Shown here piece by piece: positions 47,420-60,019 of a DNA stretch of 64,000 bases. The notes beneath the pieces are model-generated. The model saw only the letters and a program-made list of their open reading frames with translations. It searched no databases and was not told the DNA's origin. Where the stretch lies: the NCBI GenBank assembly GCA_023052935.1, contig CM041297.1:101195063-101259062 (forward strand), read 5' to 3'. The DNA is from Piezodorus guildinii (Eukaryota > Arthropoda > Insecta > Hemiptera > Pentatomidae). The number at the start of each line of letters is the position of its first letter. Position 1 is the stretch's first letter. Made by a program: the position numbers and the translations under genes.

Positions 47420-49000
47420 TTTAGGTGGCCTAAGCATTTCGGTGTTCTTCTATTCCAATTTATCTCTTTATCGACAGAGGTTTCTTAAAAATTATTGTTA
47501 CCTCATTCAAATGGCTCCTTTGCGAAGTAAGGGCGGGTCTACTAATTATAAATAAAGCTTAAAGATAAAATCAACTAAAGCAAACATATTTTTTATATAT
47601 GTTATTTTTATTTTTTATTTGTCGTTCAATTAATTTAATTTAAAACCTTGTTTTATTATTGTAAATGTACAAGAACCTGCATTATTTTATGGACGATCAT
47701 GTATATTTTAGAGAAGAAACTAAATTTTCCTAATATGAACTTATCTGAGTTCAAAAAGCACGCCTGTTTCTCTGTCATTAGATCTATATGTTTTATTGGT
47801 TCCTGGGTTAAGTTTGTTAAACATCGCGTGACTGTCTCGAATTTGTAAAATGCCGGAACTGGTAATAAGGATCTTGTTTGAGTCCACATTAAAGTAATTT
47901 ATTATTATCATTATGTTTGTTTGTATTGAATTCATTGACAAAGTATTTCCTCTGAGGACATTAGTTGAATGCCATGTACTAAACAGTTTCTTTTTTTGTG
48001 ATATTTCACAAGTGACTGAGTTAAAAATTATGAAACCTATTCAGCTTATAAATCTATGTATTCAGAACTGCAGGATAAAGTTTAGTGGCTGAGAATCAGT
48101 TGGTTTTAAAATTATATTACATGGAACACTGCTGGATAGGTGCCCTTATCCTATCAACCAACCTGAAACCAAACCAAATTAATAACATTAGAACCCGTTG
48201 AGTCTCTCTGCTACTAAATTTTTGTCTATAGTAATCATCATATTGAGGTACTAGCTGTAAACCGCGGCTTTGCATTATCTCAATTATGAAAATGTATGTT
48301 ATAATAAGGACAATATTCACAAGATCGAAATATCTACAACTATGTAGGGTAATGATAGGACTATACAAGGAATGAACATGATGCTTGAGACTCCTTTATA
48401 ACCTCTATTCTTATAGCGCGCTGATAGTTTTGATTGATTCAATTTTTTATAAATTTTCACCTAAAAATTATGAAATTTAAAAATTCTTGCAAAAAAAAGA
48501 AGATAAATGCTTCAATGTAATATATTTTGTAATCTTGATACTAAGCCAGTTTTTCTAGTTGGTGAATAAGTTCATTTTTCTGTGATTAATTTTATGTTTA
48601 TTTTAGGTACATTACCATAATATAAACATAATTTTACTCTGTTATTGGGTTGTTTTTTTGTTGGTTTTCTTATATAATTATAATTGAACCAATAGATTAA
48701 GTGATTATGTATGTGTTATATTCTAGTTAATATAAACGAAGAATTTTTGGTCGGATGAGGACTCTATCAGATCTCGTACAATTAAATAAGTTGTTTATTA
48801 ATTCATATCAGATTATTTGTTAATTAATAGGACTGAAATCAATTTACTATATCCGATGAAAATCATTTAACACTAAATTATCAGATATTATTAGGTTATC
48901 AGGTGCCTTAACTTTCATTATTCATACATCAAGCAAATGTGATGGAACTGGCATGAAATGTATGTAGAGACACCATTCATTGGCAGCACTCCAAAAATAT
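47420..49000. other. AT-rich spacer upstream of gene 5
   Basis: Only short chance frames. 48250-48640 is the inverted partner of 43940-44340. Nothing else recognised. Confidence 0.4.
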
Positions 49001-49001
49001 T

Positions 49002-50280
49002 CTAGACTAGAAAGTCTCGGGACCATCTTCTTTCCAGATGGCTAAGAGGATTATCAGTAATTAAAGAGGATGATAGTATATAAACTAGTGGGTTAGAGTT
49101 GGAATGGAGTTTTTCATACCTGGTTCGGGCTAATTCAGTAATATATGAAACATTAAGGTCTTTATGGATGAGTTCATTCGTAATTAAGAATGGAACGTTA
49201 AGCATTTTGCTAAGGATTTTAGCTCTACTTCGTAAGTCCATATCCACTTCATGGTGGTTATGTAAATGAGCCTTTTGTAATTAAGTGGAAGGCTTGAGAG
49301 TTTTTCCTGTAATTGTTGAAGTAGTCGAAAACGTAAGGCAGTTTCTTGTCATCTCAGTATTGTATGAGGATTCCAAGTGAGACGTTTGTCAAGGTGGAGT
49401 CCTAGTGGAGTGGAAATGGAGCTTTTCATGGAATGATTGATATCTGGTTCGGGCTAATTCAGTAACATATGGGATATTAAGGTCTTTATGGATGAGCTTA
49501 TTCGTAATAAAGTAAGGAGCGTTAAGGATTTTATGAAGGATTTTGGATTGTAAGGATTGGATACGAGAAGAATTTGATGGTTTGGTAGAGCCCCATACTA
49601 CTCCGTAAGTCCATATCGGTCTTATGATGGTCATATAAATAAGTCTTTTGTAATTAAGTGGAAGATTGGAGCGTTTGTCCAGTAAGTGTTGGAGTAGTCG
49701 AAAACGTCGGGCAGTTTCTTGTCTTTTCAGTCTTGTATGGGGATTCCAAGTCAGACGTTTGTCAAGGTGGAGTCCTAGATATCGAATCTGTTCAACAGGG
49801 ATTTGTGGAGTGTCACTATAGGATACTGTAGGACAGTAAGTTATTGGTTAACGACGGAGGGTAAAGGTTATTTGGTGTGATTTGTTAGAATTATTTTTAT
49901 CCTCCAATTCTGACCCTATACTTCTTTATGGTCCCACCTTAGTCGTTGATGTCGGATTGAAAGGTGTGGAAGGAGATAACTGGATCGTTATTTACTGATG
50001 GCACACACGTGTCATCAGTATCGGTAGAAAAGAAGATGTTAGGATGGGTTGGGATATCAACTATATAAAGAACGGATCCTAGGATGCTGCCTTGAGGAAC
50101 ACCAGCAGATTGAGAAAAAAGAGAAGAATGGGAACTATTGTGATTTATTTTGAAAGATCTGTCAGCGAGGTATGACTGGATAATGAAGAAATATATAGTT
50201 AATTATTATGGAGGAAATACGGAGTTTGTAAAGCAATCCTGGGTGCCAGACTCGGTCAAATGTCTAGAGATAAGTTAAAT
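49002..50280 (-). mobile_element. Jockey-like element with an internal partial duplication
   Basis: Minus-strand pieces from 50280 down: RT remnants, EQIRYLGL, LTWNPHTRLK, RFRLLQHLLDKRSNL, TIIRPIWTYGVVWGSTKPS, SRIQSLQSKILHKILNAPYF, NKLIHKDLNIPYVTELARTR. The same C-terminal segment appears twice (49389-49634 and 49002-49247), joined abruptly at about 49400. Confidence 0.7.
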
Positions 50281-50289
50281 AATAACTTA

Positions 50290-51470
50290 GTTAAATTGTA
50301 TACCTTGAGGTAATTTATAACTTTTTAAGAATCATAAAATCAAGTTATTTATTTTCATGATTTCTTCTTTAATCGGGCTCCGCCACAACGTAATCTCTTG
50401 TCTCCCAGTCTTATGCTTATCCAACAAGTTGGTTCAGGGAAGAAGTCATCTTATGCGTTATATTGGATTTCGAAATTAAATAATACTTAAATTTCCTTGA
50501 AGAGTTACTCGATGTCGGACTGTATCACTTAAGAAACCGTATATTTTATTTTTTTAACAACTAATAATGTTTTGAATTTCTAGAATTATCAATCCATACT
50601 ATAAATACCGGTGAGTGATATAGCTCGTTTTTTAATCATTGTTTATTTATTTATTTCAAGTGGTTCATAGGCGGATTGTTATGAGCTGAGCCCGAATTAT
50701 TTATAAGCGAAATATATTATTTGAATATTTGATTAGGCAACTAATTCATTCAGGATCACACTGTCTGAGTGGAAAATTGCAAATTGGTACTCAAATCTCT
50801 GAGTGTTGCGATAACAATATTAGCAATTATAATGACGACGACGCTTTTCATTCTTAGCCGATGAATAATTATGTATTATTATTATTATTATTATGGTTGC
50901 TTTGTCATATTTTCAGTAATGAACTTTTTCAATCGATGAAAAAATAAATTAATCTCTCGCCCACAAAAATTATTTGAGGTCTTACGTTTTGAGGTAACTA
51001 GAACAAGAAATAAGTTATTAGCCAGATTGAATATAAATTGATATTGTTGCTGCTTCGATTAATTTAACCCTAAATAAGATAATTACTTAAACTGCTATAT
51101 AAATCGCAATACACATAATTATTCAAAAATAAGAAATCTTTGTATAATAATAATAATAATAATAATAATCAGCTTTTTCTTAACTCTGCAATTTTCTAAA
51201 GGAAAACAAAAATCTAAATTTTAGGATTCACGTTCCAAAATTATCTGACAGTACTTCGTCCGCATTTTTTTCCATAACTAAACCACGAGTTATTTTCGAA
51301 ATTAGGCACAAAATCACATATCTCCCGATAATGATACAATCAGCTCAACTTCGATATCAGCCGATCAGTTTAAAAATGGCAACCTATTAAAAATTAGAAC
51401 TTTACTTGAATAACTCATTTATGCTCGAAGACATTTTCAAACATTCTATTTAATATTACTTTCATACCTT
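50290..51470. other. AT-rich spacer
   Basis: (TTA)n at about 50874-50894 and (TAA)n at about 51149-51170. No gene recognised. Confidence 0.4.
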
Positions 51471-51479
51471 ACAGATCAA

Positions 51480-53245
51480 ATAATAAAACAATGTTAAATT
51501 GTTACGTATAATAATTAGTAATAAGTTTATACTCCATTCGTCATTTTATATATTTATTTTAAAAATTAGGTATATAAGATAATACTTTTTTTTTTTCTAA
51601 AATCTTTAGCTTTCGGTATATTACACATCCATGTTACTGTTCATGTGTTCAAAAAAACAAAAACTACATTAATAAAATACGTTTGCTCTCTTCTTCTTTA
51701 GTTAGTTATCAAATTCGTTCAACATGCATATTAATTCAATTTTTATCTACCATAAAATGATGTTATAGTTTTTTTTAATATACAACATTTTTTTTTTCAG
51801 AAAATTTTTTTATTGAATAATATTACAATCTGGCCTAATCAGGACATTTTTAATAGTGATCAAGTACAACAATCATACTACATTCACACAATATGTGCAA
51901 AATAATAAATTTAAAAAATAATAATACAATATACATATATACAATAAAGAATATACAAAATTTAAGGTACCTTAGAGAAAGAAAATTTAAAATATTGGTA
52001 TAAAATCCCTGCCAGTCTATTTCAATCAGAATTAAAGCTACATAATAATATAGCCCATTTTTTTTTACATCGGTATAGTGCGTTTAATCATAATCGTTTG
52101 AGCTTTTTTTGAGAAAATCGCATAAGTGTGCAAAATGCATATTATAAAAACTGGTCAGCCTATTTAAGTGAAAAAGTTGCTGTAGTATCTCGGGCGTATA
52201 TGTTTGTTAAATATGAAATTACAGTTTCGTACAACCTTTCTTTTTTGTGCTAGACTTATCATACTCACCTTTATGGAGGATTTGGTTATTTGGATTCTTA
52301 TATCATGTATTTACGTTAAAAACTAGAATTAGAAAATTTTCTTGATCATATTACTTTTTCTTAAAATATTACTTTCTCTTACCTATATATGATATATATA
52401 GTAATACAAATTTTCGAATTCCAGTTTTAGGGGAATACACAACGGAAATGCACGTTTTAGGGGACCCTGAGTCCAAATAACCAAGGCCCGCAAAAAGGTC
52501 TGTGTGTGTGGTAACTCTCGGGCGAAAACGTAAATTCCTATGAAACTGAAATTTCATATTTAAGACAACTATGCGCCCGAGGTGTTACAGAATAATTTTC
52601 ATTAAAATCAGCTGACCGGAAGATCTACTTTATACCATGCATTGTGCACCTTTTTACGAATTTCTCAAAAACGGCTATACCGATATAAACTCGCTATATC
52701 GATGTAAAATTTAATAGGCTTTAATATCATGTAAAATTAATTCTGATTGAAATAGTCTGACAGGGCTTAAATGCCGATATTTTAAATTTTCTTCCTCTAA
52801 ACTACCTTTAATTTTGTACATTCCAAAATATTAACATCATCTTAATGGCACTGATAAAGGATGGCTAAATATCAAAGTTGAGCGAATTTGATGAACAACT
52901 AAAGAAGAAAAGTGAAAACATATTATTTAATGAAATTTTTTGTTTTTGAACATAAGAACATATAATATAGATGTATAATATACCGTTGAAATGCTAAATA
53001 TTTTAGAAAAAATATTATCTTATTCATACTACTGTAAAAGTTAACGGAGAGTGATGAAATGCCGATAAAACAAACTGATTGTCGTAGATAATAGTATAAT
53101 AGATTATTTAATAAATACATGTTTCTATTAAAATCTAATTCAAATAATTCTTTAACAATTTATTTATATTTATGAATTAGTTTAAAAATTTTTGAATCAA
53201 TAAAAACAATGGAGGTAAGTAAAAGTCGTGTGTTGCACGCACCAG
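51480..53245. repeat. Head-to-head pair of the dispersed repeat (large inverted repeat)
   Basis: The left arm (about 51480-52360) is the reverse complement of the right arm (about 52367-53245). Matching blocks include acgcccgaggtgttacag (52571) with ctgtagtatctcgggcgt (52180), and cagtttttaacg-type heads on both sides of about 52365. The arms are diverged, so the pair is old. Confidence 0.6.
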
Positions 53246-53284
53246 ATTTGTTTTAAATATATAGGTATGTAAAAAGAACAAAAA

Positions 53285-53638
53285 ATGAATAATAAGTTTA
53301 TACGGTTAATTCCCAACTTTGAAGAGTGTAATGTCGTGGATAGTCCAGCCACGTCTATATTTTTTACTTTATTTATTTTATTTGCTATGTCTAGATTATT
53401 TTCAAGAGATATTACCGAAATACCTAATAAGGTTATTTTGAAAACCACGTCAACGATGTTTTTCACTTGTGACTGCGTGAAATATAAAAACGGTACTCAT
53501 ACTTCGAGTGTTTTGATAAAGAAACTTAGCGTTTATGACAACCTCAACACCGTCAGCTCTCATACGATATTACAATTTTCAGTTAATGCAAATTTGAAAC
53601 AAAACACCAAATACAATTCGAAGAATGAATCTCGTTAA
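53285..53638 (+). other. 117-aa open frame, uncertain
   Basis: Starts MNNKFIRLIPNFEECNVVDS and runs to NSKNESR. It has a hydrophobic stretch (FFTLFILFAM) and two Cys (DCDCV-like region). The opposite strand is open too over part of it. No family recognised, no promoter or splice evidence. It may be a fragment of an unknown element or chance. Confidence 0.2.
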
Positions 53639-53829
53639 AGGTATAATGTATTTCGGTGACAGAATTAGGAAATAATGACGTTCTTGGCTATAATCAATAT
53701 AGCAATCATTTTCGTAGATTTGAATTAAATAAATTGTTAAAAAATGTTAATTATCGAAGAAGTACATTAAAAACAGGTGATAAATGTTTATCTTTATTAT
53801 GGAAATATCGTTATCATAAAAAAATATGA

Positions 53830-54560
53830 TGCTGCTATGTTTTTGACCGGCTGCTTTTCTAAGGCAGCGGTACCTTCAAAAACTAGCTTACTTGATATAT
53901 TTAATCCATATATAAACTGTATTTAATGATACCATTGGATTTACTTCCCAAAAGTATCGTGTTTACCAATCCAATAGGTGGCATGCAGGGTAAGATTAAA
54001 GTAAACAAGATTCAATTAATACATTATTATAATTATTAACTTACACATATCCATTATATTAATACATTGCTTAGAACTTTGATTGAGAATAACTGAGGGA
54101 CATTTTCACTACTACCTTTGCCATACAATATTACAAAACCAAATACCTTTAAAACACTTAGTCGGCTGGCGAAGGTGGAATCAGTTCTTGGGCTTCATCC
54201 TCCAGCTGCTCTACGACCCCCGGCGAACATCTCTTTCTCTTGACGATGGGCCTCGGCTGTTCTCTTGCTGGACTTCCACCCTCTTGGCTGGAATAAGACT
54301 CCTCTCTTCTTGAGGATAGAACTTGACTGACTTTTTTCGAATCTCCTTTCTCATCGTCGTCACCTCGGGCGGGACCGATATGGAAAGTGCCCCAAGCCGG
54401 AGGTCCTTTGTCCTAGTATCTAGGAAATTTCCCGAGGTATCGCTGGGGGCCCCATGGATTTAGGTAAACGCCTTTTGATCTTTTGCCGACAAAGGCTTAT
54501 TAATATTTATTTAATTAATATAATGATTATCAAATGATGAATCCCACCCCTCAGTATCCT
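53830..54560 (+). mobile_element. Second copy of the 9.7-10.7 kb element, without RT
   Basis: tgctatgtttttgaccg..tgcttttctaaggcagcggta at 53833 and gtaaacgccttttga.cttttgc.gacaaaggct at 54470 match 9673 and 10628. The 360-bp RT region of that copy is absent here. Confidence 0.6.
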
Positions 54561-54849
54561 CAATACATTACAATATATTATTTTACATGTATAGTTCAAT
54601 ATATTATATGTAATGATATATTTCATGACTAAATGTTGTGGTACATGTTTAGATTTGATGAAGAACAGAAATTCTAAAAACATGTTTTTTTTTTGTTTTT
54701 TATGCCCTCTAAATTTATGTACATTAAACGAATTTATAAAAAAAAATAAATAAATAAAAATATTAAATATTATTAAGATATTACAGAATAGTACCATTTT
54801 GTTTCTCCTTATTGTCTTATGTTTAGTCACAAATCACCATGGTTATGAA

Positions 54850-55615
54850 ATTATCATTTTACATCTTGAGGTATGGTGTCAGAATTAGAGAATGATAATA
54901 AATTCCAACAAATCCCACCAAATCACCCTTTACCCTTCGTCGTAAACCTATGACATCCTGCCCTACAGTGTCCTTCGATAACATTAGGCTAGTTCCTGAG
55001 CAGATCCGATATCTAGGACTCCATCTTGACAAACACCTTACTTGGAACCCTCATACAAGACTGAAAGGACAAGAAACTGCTCGACGTTTTCGACTACTCC
55101 AACAATTACTAGACAAACGTTCTAATCTTCCTCCTACCTCCAAACGGCTCACCTACATGACTATTATACGGCCTATATGGATTTACGGGTTAGTTAGCTT
55201 TGGGGCTCTACTAAACCATCAAATTCTTCCCGTATCCAACCTCTGCAATCCAAAATCCTTTGAAAAACCCTTAATGCTCCTTACTATGTCTCTAATAAAC
55301 TGATCCATAAAGACCTTAATGTTACGTATGTTGCTAATTTGGCTCGAACCAGGTATCATTCCTTTCATGACAAACCCTATTGCCACTCTAATCCTCTAGT
55401 TTCAATCCTTTCATTCACTTCAATTCCTGATAATCCTCCAAGGCATCTGAAAAGAAGATGGGTCCGAGACCTTCTAGTTTAGAATATTTTTAGAGTTCTT
55501 CCGATGGGTAGTTTCTCAACATGTCTTGGTTATGACTATTTTCTTTTAGCGTTTTTACTAGATGTATTGTTACAACTGTATTGTAGTAAATATCAATAAA
55601 TAATAAAAAAAAAAA
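54850..55615 (+). mobile_element. Jockey-like non-LTR element, 3' part
   Basis: Reads FTLRRKPMTSCPTVSFDN, then EQIRYLGLHLDKHLTWNPH, RRFRLLQQLLDKRSNLP and TIIRPIWIYG in one frame to 55303. The C-terminal HKDLNVTYVANLARTRYHSF region follows in shifted frames. It ends with an (AATAAA)-like tail at about 55595-55625. Confidence 0.75.
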
Positions 55616-55944
55616 ATAAAAAAATAAATAAATTCAAGTAGCTTAACATTGTCTTACAACCTTTATTACAACTTCTTTTCTTATAAGGATAATCAACAAT
55701 ATTAATGCATGTGCATTTATGCTTTTTAGTGAATAATTCTTGTAATAACTTACTTATTATTAATTTTCCATAAAAAACGTCAATTTTATAGGTGTTTATT
55801 GTTGCTAATTGTGGTAATTACATCATCGCTTTTTTGTAATTGAGAATGGCTTAAAAATTAATGAATATTACATTTATATCGATATCGGTTTGTAATATTT
55901 ATTTCCGTTAAACAATTTTATTATAAACAGTTTTTATGTTAAAT

Positions 55945-56500
55945 TATTGCTTTCAACTAACTATATCCTGAATATATGCTATGGGAAAGTATTGGGGTCG
56001 TATACATTTTCTTATTTTAGGTTTTTTTGGAAATACACGTTTTAGGTTCTTCTGAGTCCAAATGATCAATTCCCTCAAAATGTTGGGCGAGGGTGTGAGA
56101 GTTAGAAAGAAAGAGAGAGAGAGAGAGAGGGTCAGTCTAGATCGAAAACGAAAAATTATACGAAAATGAGATTCCATATTTCCGAAGCATATATACCTAC
56201 CTATATTACAGCAATTTTTTCAACAAAATTTGCATGCTAGAATAGCCACTTTATACCATGGATTTTGAACTCTTTAACGATTTTCTCAAAAAATGCTTAT
56301 CGATTTTGTTAAAATTCACTATATCGTTGTACAATATTATAGCAGAGTTGAAATGGCGATTGTTTGTCTTTTTTTATATAATCTCATTTGCACTGATAAA
56401 GGATGGCTGGTTTACAAGCTAACAACTAAACGATTCAAGAGCAAAAATATTTGTTTTTCTAAATATAAGACAAGTAAGAAACAAATATAATTTACCGTTG
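55945..56500 (+). repeat. Dispersed repeat copy, 5' part
   Basis: Matches 62465-62930: atatgctatgggaaagtattgggg, acacgttttagg, gagtccaaatgatcaa, cactttataccatgg. Contains a (GA)n run at 56108-56128. Confidence 0.55.
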
Positions 56501-57080
56501 GAAAGCTCAATAGCATTTTTAAGAGTTCCAGAGGACAAAAGAGCTAAATAATACAAACAAATAATATAGATGTTGAATATATTCTCCACAAAGAGTGGAG
56601 ACTTATTAGTTTTAGAAAAGTAGGTGTTTTTTTTTATTTTATTTTTCCAAGATATTAACCTTGGATACAGAATTAACACCCAAACAATTACTTCATAATC
56701 AAGTTTAACGTATGTCAATACGCTCTTTATCCTATATTGACTAGTCTTCTTCAATAGTTCAATACCTAGTAAAAGCGAATGAAGACTAAGGTTTGTGTCA
56801 TACATTTTGTAACAATAAGAGCAAGAGAAAGATGAAATAAAATTTCGTATACTACAAATCAGTGTAGCATCAAGACCAACCAGAGCGAATATCCGAAATA
56901 TCCGAATGGTGGAATGTTATACCTATATAATTTAGTATACTGTATAGATAGAGTTATATTTGGAAAAAGAACATTTTATATAATTGGAAATACCACATAC
57001 ATTGTGAACGAAACATCCATACCTCATAATATTCACAGGATGTAAATCAGTTGTTAATAAGGCACATTGAACTAAAGAAT
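56500..57080. other. Spacer downstream of gene 6
   Basis: The 128-aa minus-strand frame at 56419-56805 has no recognised domain and low-complexity flanks. No gene called. Confidence 0.35.
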
Positions 57081-57097
57081 CAGATATTTTAATAAGC

Positions 57098-57103
57098 TTT
57101 ATT
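57098..57103 (-). terminator. Gene 6 polyadenylation signal
   Basis: AATAAAGCTT on the minus strand about 180 nt after the stop, identical in form and distance to gene 2. Confidence 0.5.
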
Positions 57104-57278
57104 TAAATAACTATCTGACACTGGTGTAGTTTCTACGAAATTACCGATCTTATTAGAATATTACAATAAATAGATTTTAAATTATCTCCCAACGGATCTC
57201 TTATTTATAATAACTGGTAAGTTTTGCTGTCATTTAGAAGTCTTGACATGATTCTTCTGAATCTCATGATTTAAGTTG

Positions 57279-59946
57279 TTACTGGGTTCTAGGTTCTTCG
57301 GATGGTCTAGGTTGTGGTCCTGGGCGTGGGCCTGGTTGTGGTCCTGGGCGTGGGCCTGGTTGTGGTCCTGGGCGTGGGCCTGGTTGGGGTCCTGGTCCTG
57401 GGCGTGGTCCTGGTCCTGGTTGTGGTCCTGGTCCTGGGCGTGGGCCTGGTCCTGGACGTGGTCCTGGTCCTGGGCGTGGGCCTGGTTGTGGTCCTGGTCC
57501 TGGGCGTGGGCCTGGTTGGGGTCCTGGTCCTGGGCGTGGTCCTGGTCCTGGGCGTGGTCCTGGTCCTGGCGTGGGCCTGGTCCTGGGCGTGGTCCTGGTC
57601 CTGCGTGGGCTGGTTGGGGTCCTGGTCCTGGCGTGGTCCTGGTCCTGGACGTGGTCCTGGTCCTGGGCGTGGTCCTGGTCCTGGGCGTGGCCTGGTCCTG
57701 GGCGTGGTCCTGGTCCTGGGCGTGGGCCTGGTCCTGGGCGTGGTCCTGGTCCTGGGCGAGGTCCTGGTCCTGGGCGTGGTCCTGGTCCTGGGCGTGGGCC
57801 TGGTCCTGGGCGTGGTCCTGGTCCTGGGCGATGGTCCTGGTCCTGGGCGTGGTCCTGGTCCTGGGCGTGGGCCTGGTCCTGGGCGTGGTCCTGGTCCTGG
57901 GCGTGGTCCTGGTCCTGGGCGAGGTCCTGGTCCTGGGCGTGGTCCTGGTCCTCGGGCGGGTCCTGGTCCTGGGCGTGGGCCTGGTCCTGGGCGTGGGCGT
58001 GGGCCTGGTCCTGGCTGATCGTGGCTTGCTCCTGCTTCGTGGACGTGATTAGAATCTTCGTCTTCATCTTCTTGTCCTGGACGTTGTCTTGAATCTTCGT
58101 CTTCGTCTTCTTGTCCTGGACGTGGTCTTGAATCTTCGTCTTCTTGTCCTGGACGAGGTCTTGAATCTTCGTCTTCGTCTTCTGTCCTGGACGAGGTCTG
58201 AATCTTCGTCTTCTTGTCCTGGACGTGGTCTAAAATCTTCATCTTCGTCTTCTTGTCCTGGACGTGGTCTAAAATCTTCATCTTGTCCTTCTTGTCCTGG
58301 ACGTGGTCTAAAATCTTCGTCTTCTTGTCCTGGACGGGTCTTGGTGTGGCGTCTTCCTGGTCCTCTACTTCCTGTCTGGTCTGGCTGAGGACGTGGTCTA
58401 AAGTCCTTCCTCTTCGTCTCCTTGTTCTGGACGTGGTCCAATCTTCGTCTTCTTCCTCTGGTCTGGCGTGGTCTTGGTTGAGGGCGTTGTCTTTCACCTT
58501 CTTCTTCTTGTTTTGTATTGCTCGTATTCTTCTTGTCTTCTGGATAGCTTAGTGATTGATCGTTGTTATTATATTCAGGATTCCAACCCTGTACATCTTG
58601 CTCCTGTCTCCTTACAGACAAATTTTCTGAAGGATAACCGAGGACGATTGCTGGCCATATTATGGCCAGCACCACTATGACTGTAAAATAATAATAAGAA
58701 AATTTATTATACATAAAGTTAAAAATAGTTAAAATAGTTGCTAATTGTTAGATTGAAAATTTGAGGTAGAAATTATAGAAATAACGATTAGTAATTTTTA
58801 TGTAATAAGATGCATTTTTTTATTGGAATATTTTTTCTTTTAAATTAATACATATTATTGTAATAGATTTTAAAAGATTTATTTTAAATCTTGTATCAGC
58901 ATATTCAAAATAAGTTTTATTGGTTATCATATTTTATACCACAGGTCCTGAATTAAGGGGTTTTATTTATATAAAGATGTTTTGAATTACAAATGGAACC
59001 TAATTTATTTATTAAATTTTTATTTATTGGTATAAATTTTAGGATTAAGACTTTGTTAGAAGATGTGCTCCATTTACTGCTAATTATTAATGTTACAATG
59101 AATGTTTTAAAAAATACAAACATTATGCTATGTTCATTGAGAAAATTTTAATTCTATTACTATTATAATTTTGTTATCCAATAAAAATATTTATATTATA
59201 TAGTTTGATCACAAATCCAGTTTCTTTGAATAATCATATTGTTTAAAATTATATATTAATCTAACATTCACAATATCAACATATTTTAAAAATGATATTT
59301 CAAAAAAGTAGTAATAAACTTACGTATGTTTCTAAATTATTAAAAGTAATAGGCTTTTGTATTTTATGTGCAGTCGGGGTAAGGCAGGATAAAGATTAAA
59401 CCGTATAAATGACATTAAAAGTTATTCATGACTATTTTTTTTTTTTTAATCTGATGATAGTTTAACATTTCGTTCAACATTCAAATGGATATTTAGTATA
59501 ATGTATGTTGATATACACAAAAGGGTATTTGTGGGTTTTATATGATTGTTAAATTCCTATTTGTCGTTATATATACAAGGTGCTCTTTAAATAACAGAAA
59601 ACTTTTAAAGAGGTAATAGGAAACCTCAAGAGGCCTATTACAATATTACTATAATATTTTTCCTGGCTTATAGGACACCCTATATTAATGAAGGTAGGTT
59701 ATAAAAATTTAAAAAAAAATCAAATAAAAAATAGTTATTGTGATTTTTATGCATTATCTATTCTAAAAAGGTGAGCGATATATGAATAATTTTTGCATAA
59801 TATATCAATATGATAGTTATAATTTAGTTAGCTCAAAAAAATAAAAGTATTGAAATAAGATTAGTTGTTTAAATATCAATTGGTATAATTCTTTGTAATG
59901 TTATAATATTAATGATGTATTACTTACATATAAGGTTTAGACGCAT
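57279..59946 (-). pseudogene. Gene 6: type B secreted protein with PGPGPR repeats, frame-broken
   Basis: Exon 1 is 59928-59946 (MRLNLI plus one base, donor GTAAGT); the intron is 58681-59927; exon 2 starts at 58680. The signal region VVLAIIWPAIVLG then YPSENLSVRRQEQDVQGWNP is intact and in frame. Next come acidic repeats QEDEDEDFRPRPG, then a long run of PGPGPR/PGPGPQ hexapeptides, and a tail QPRPSEEPRTQ with the stop at 57279-57281. The peptide moves through three frames (changes near 58460-58500, around 58100-58200 and inside the PGPGPR run), so no single frame covers it. About 473 aa if whole. The breaks fall in near-identical GC-rich repeats, where assembly indels are common, so an intact gene is possible. 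Confidence 0.68.
57300..58020 (-). repeat. 18-bp (PGPGPR) coding array of gene 6
   Basis: Dozens of ggtcctgggcgt-type units, each giving PGPGPR or PGPQPG. One- or two-base losses (ggcgtgggcc, ctgcgtgggctgg near 57570-57620; gcgatggtcc near 57830) switch frame. The lower part alternates PQPGPRPG. Confidence 0.8.
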
Positions 59947-59975
59947 GACTGCTTGCCTTAGCACAAACTGTAGCA

Positions 59976-60009
59976 GTTTTTATACCCATTGGCTTCTTAT
60001 CTTGAGTGT
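59976..60009 (-). promoter_or_regulatory. Gene 6 core promoter: TATA box and shared upstream box
   Basis: GTATAAAAAC on the minus strand (59976-59985) and TATCTTGAGTGT (plus reading, 59998-60009), 52 nt from the ATG. The same GCACAAACTG/CAGTTTGTGC stretch as in genes 2 and 3 lies between TATA and ATG. Confidence 0.65.
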
Positions 60010-60019
60010 CTTTTTTTTC

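Noticed and set aside
57276..58092. Plus-strand Trp/Ser and Val/Leu repeat frames
   Set aside because: Antisense shadows of the PGPGPR array in gene 6.
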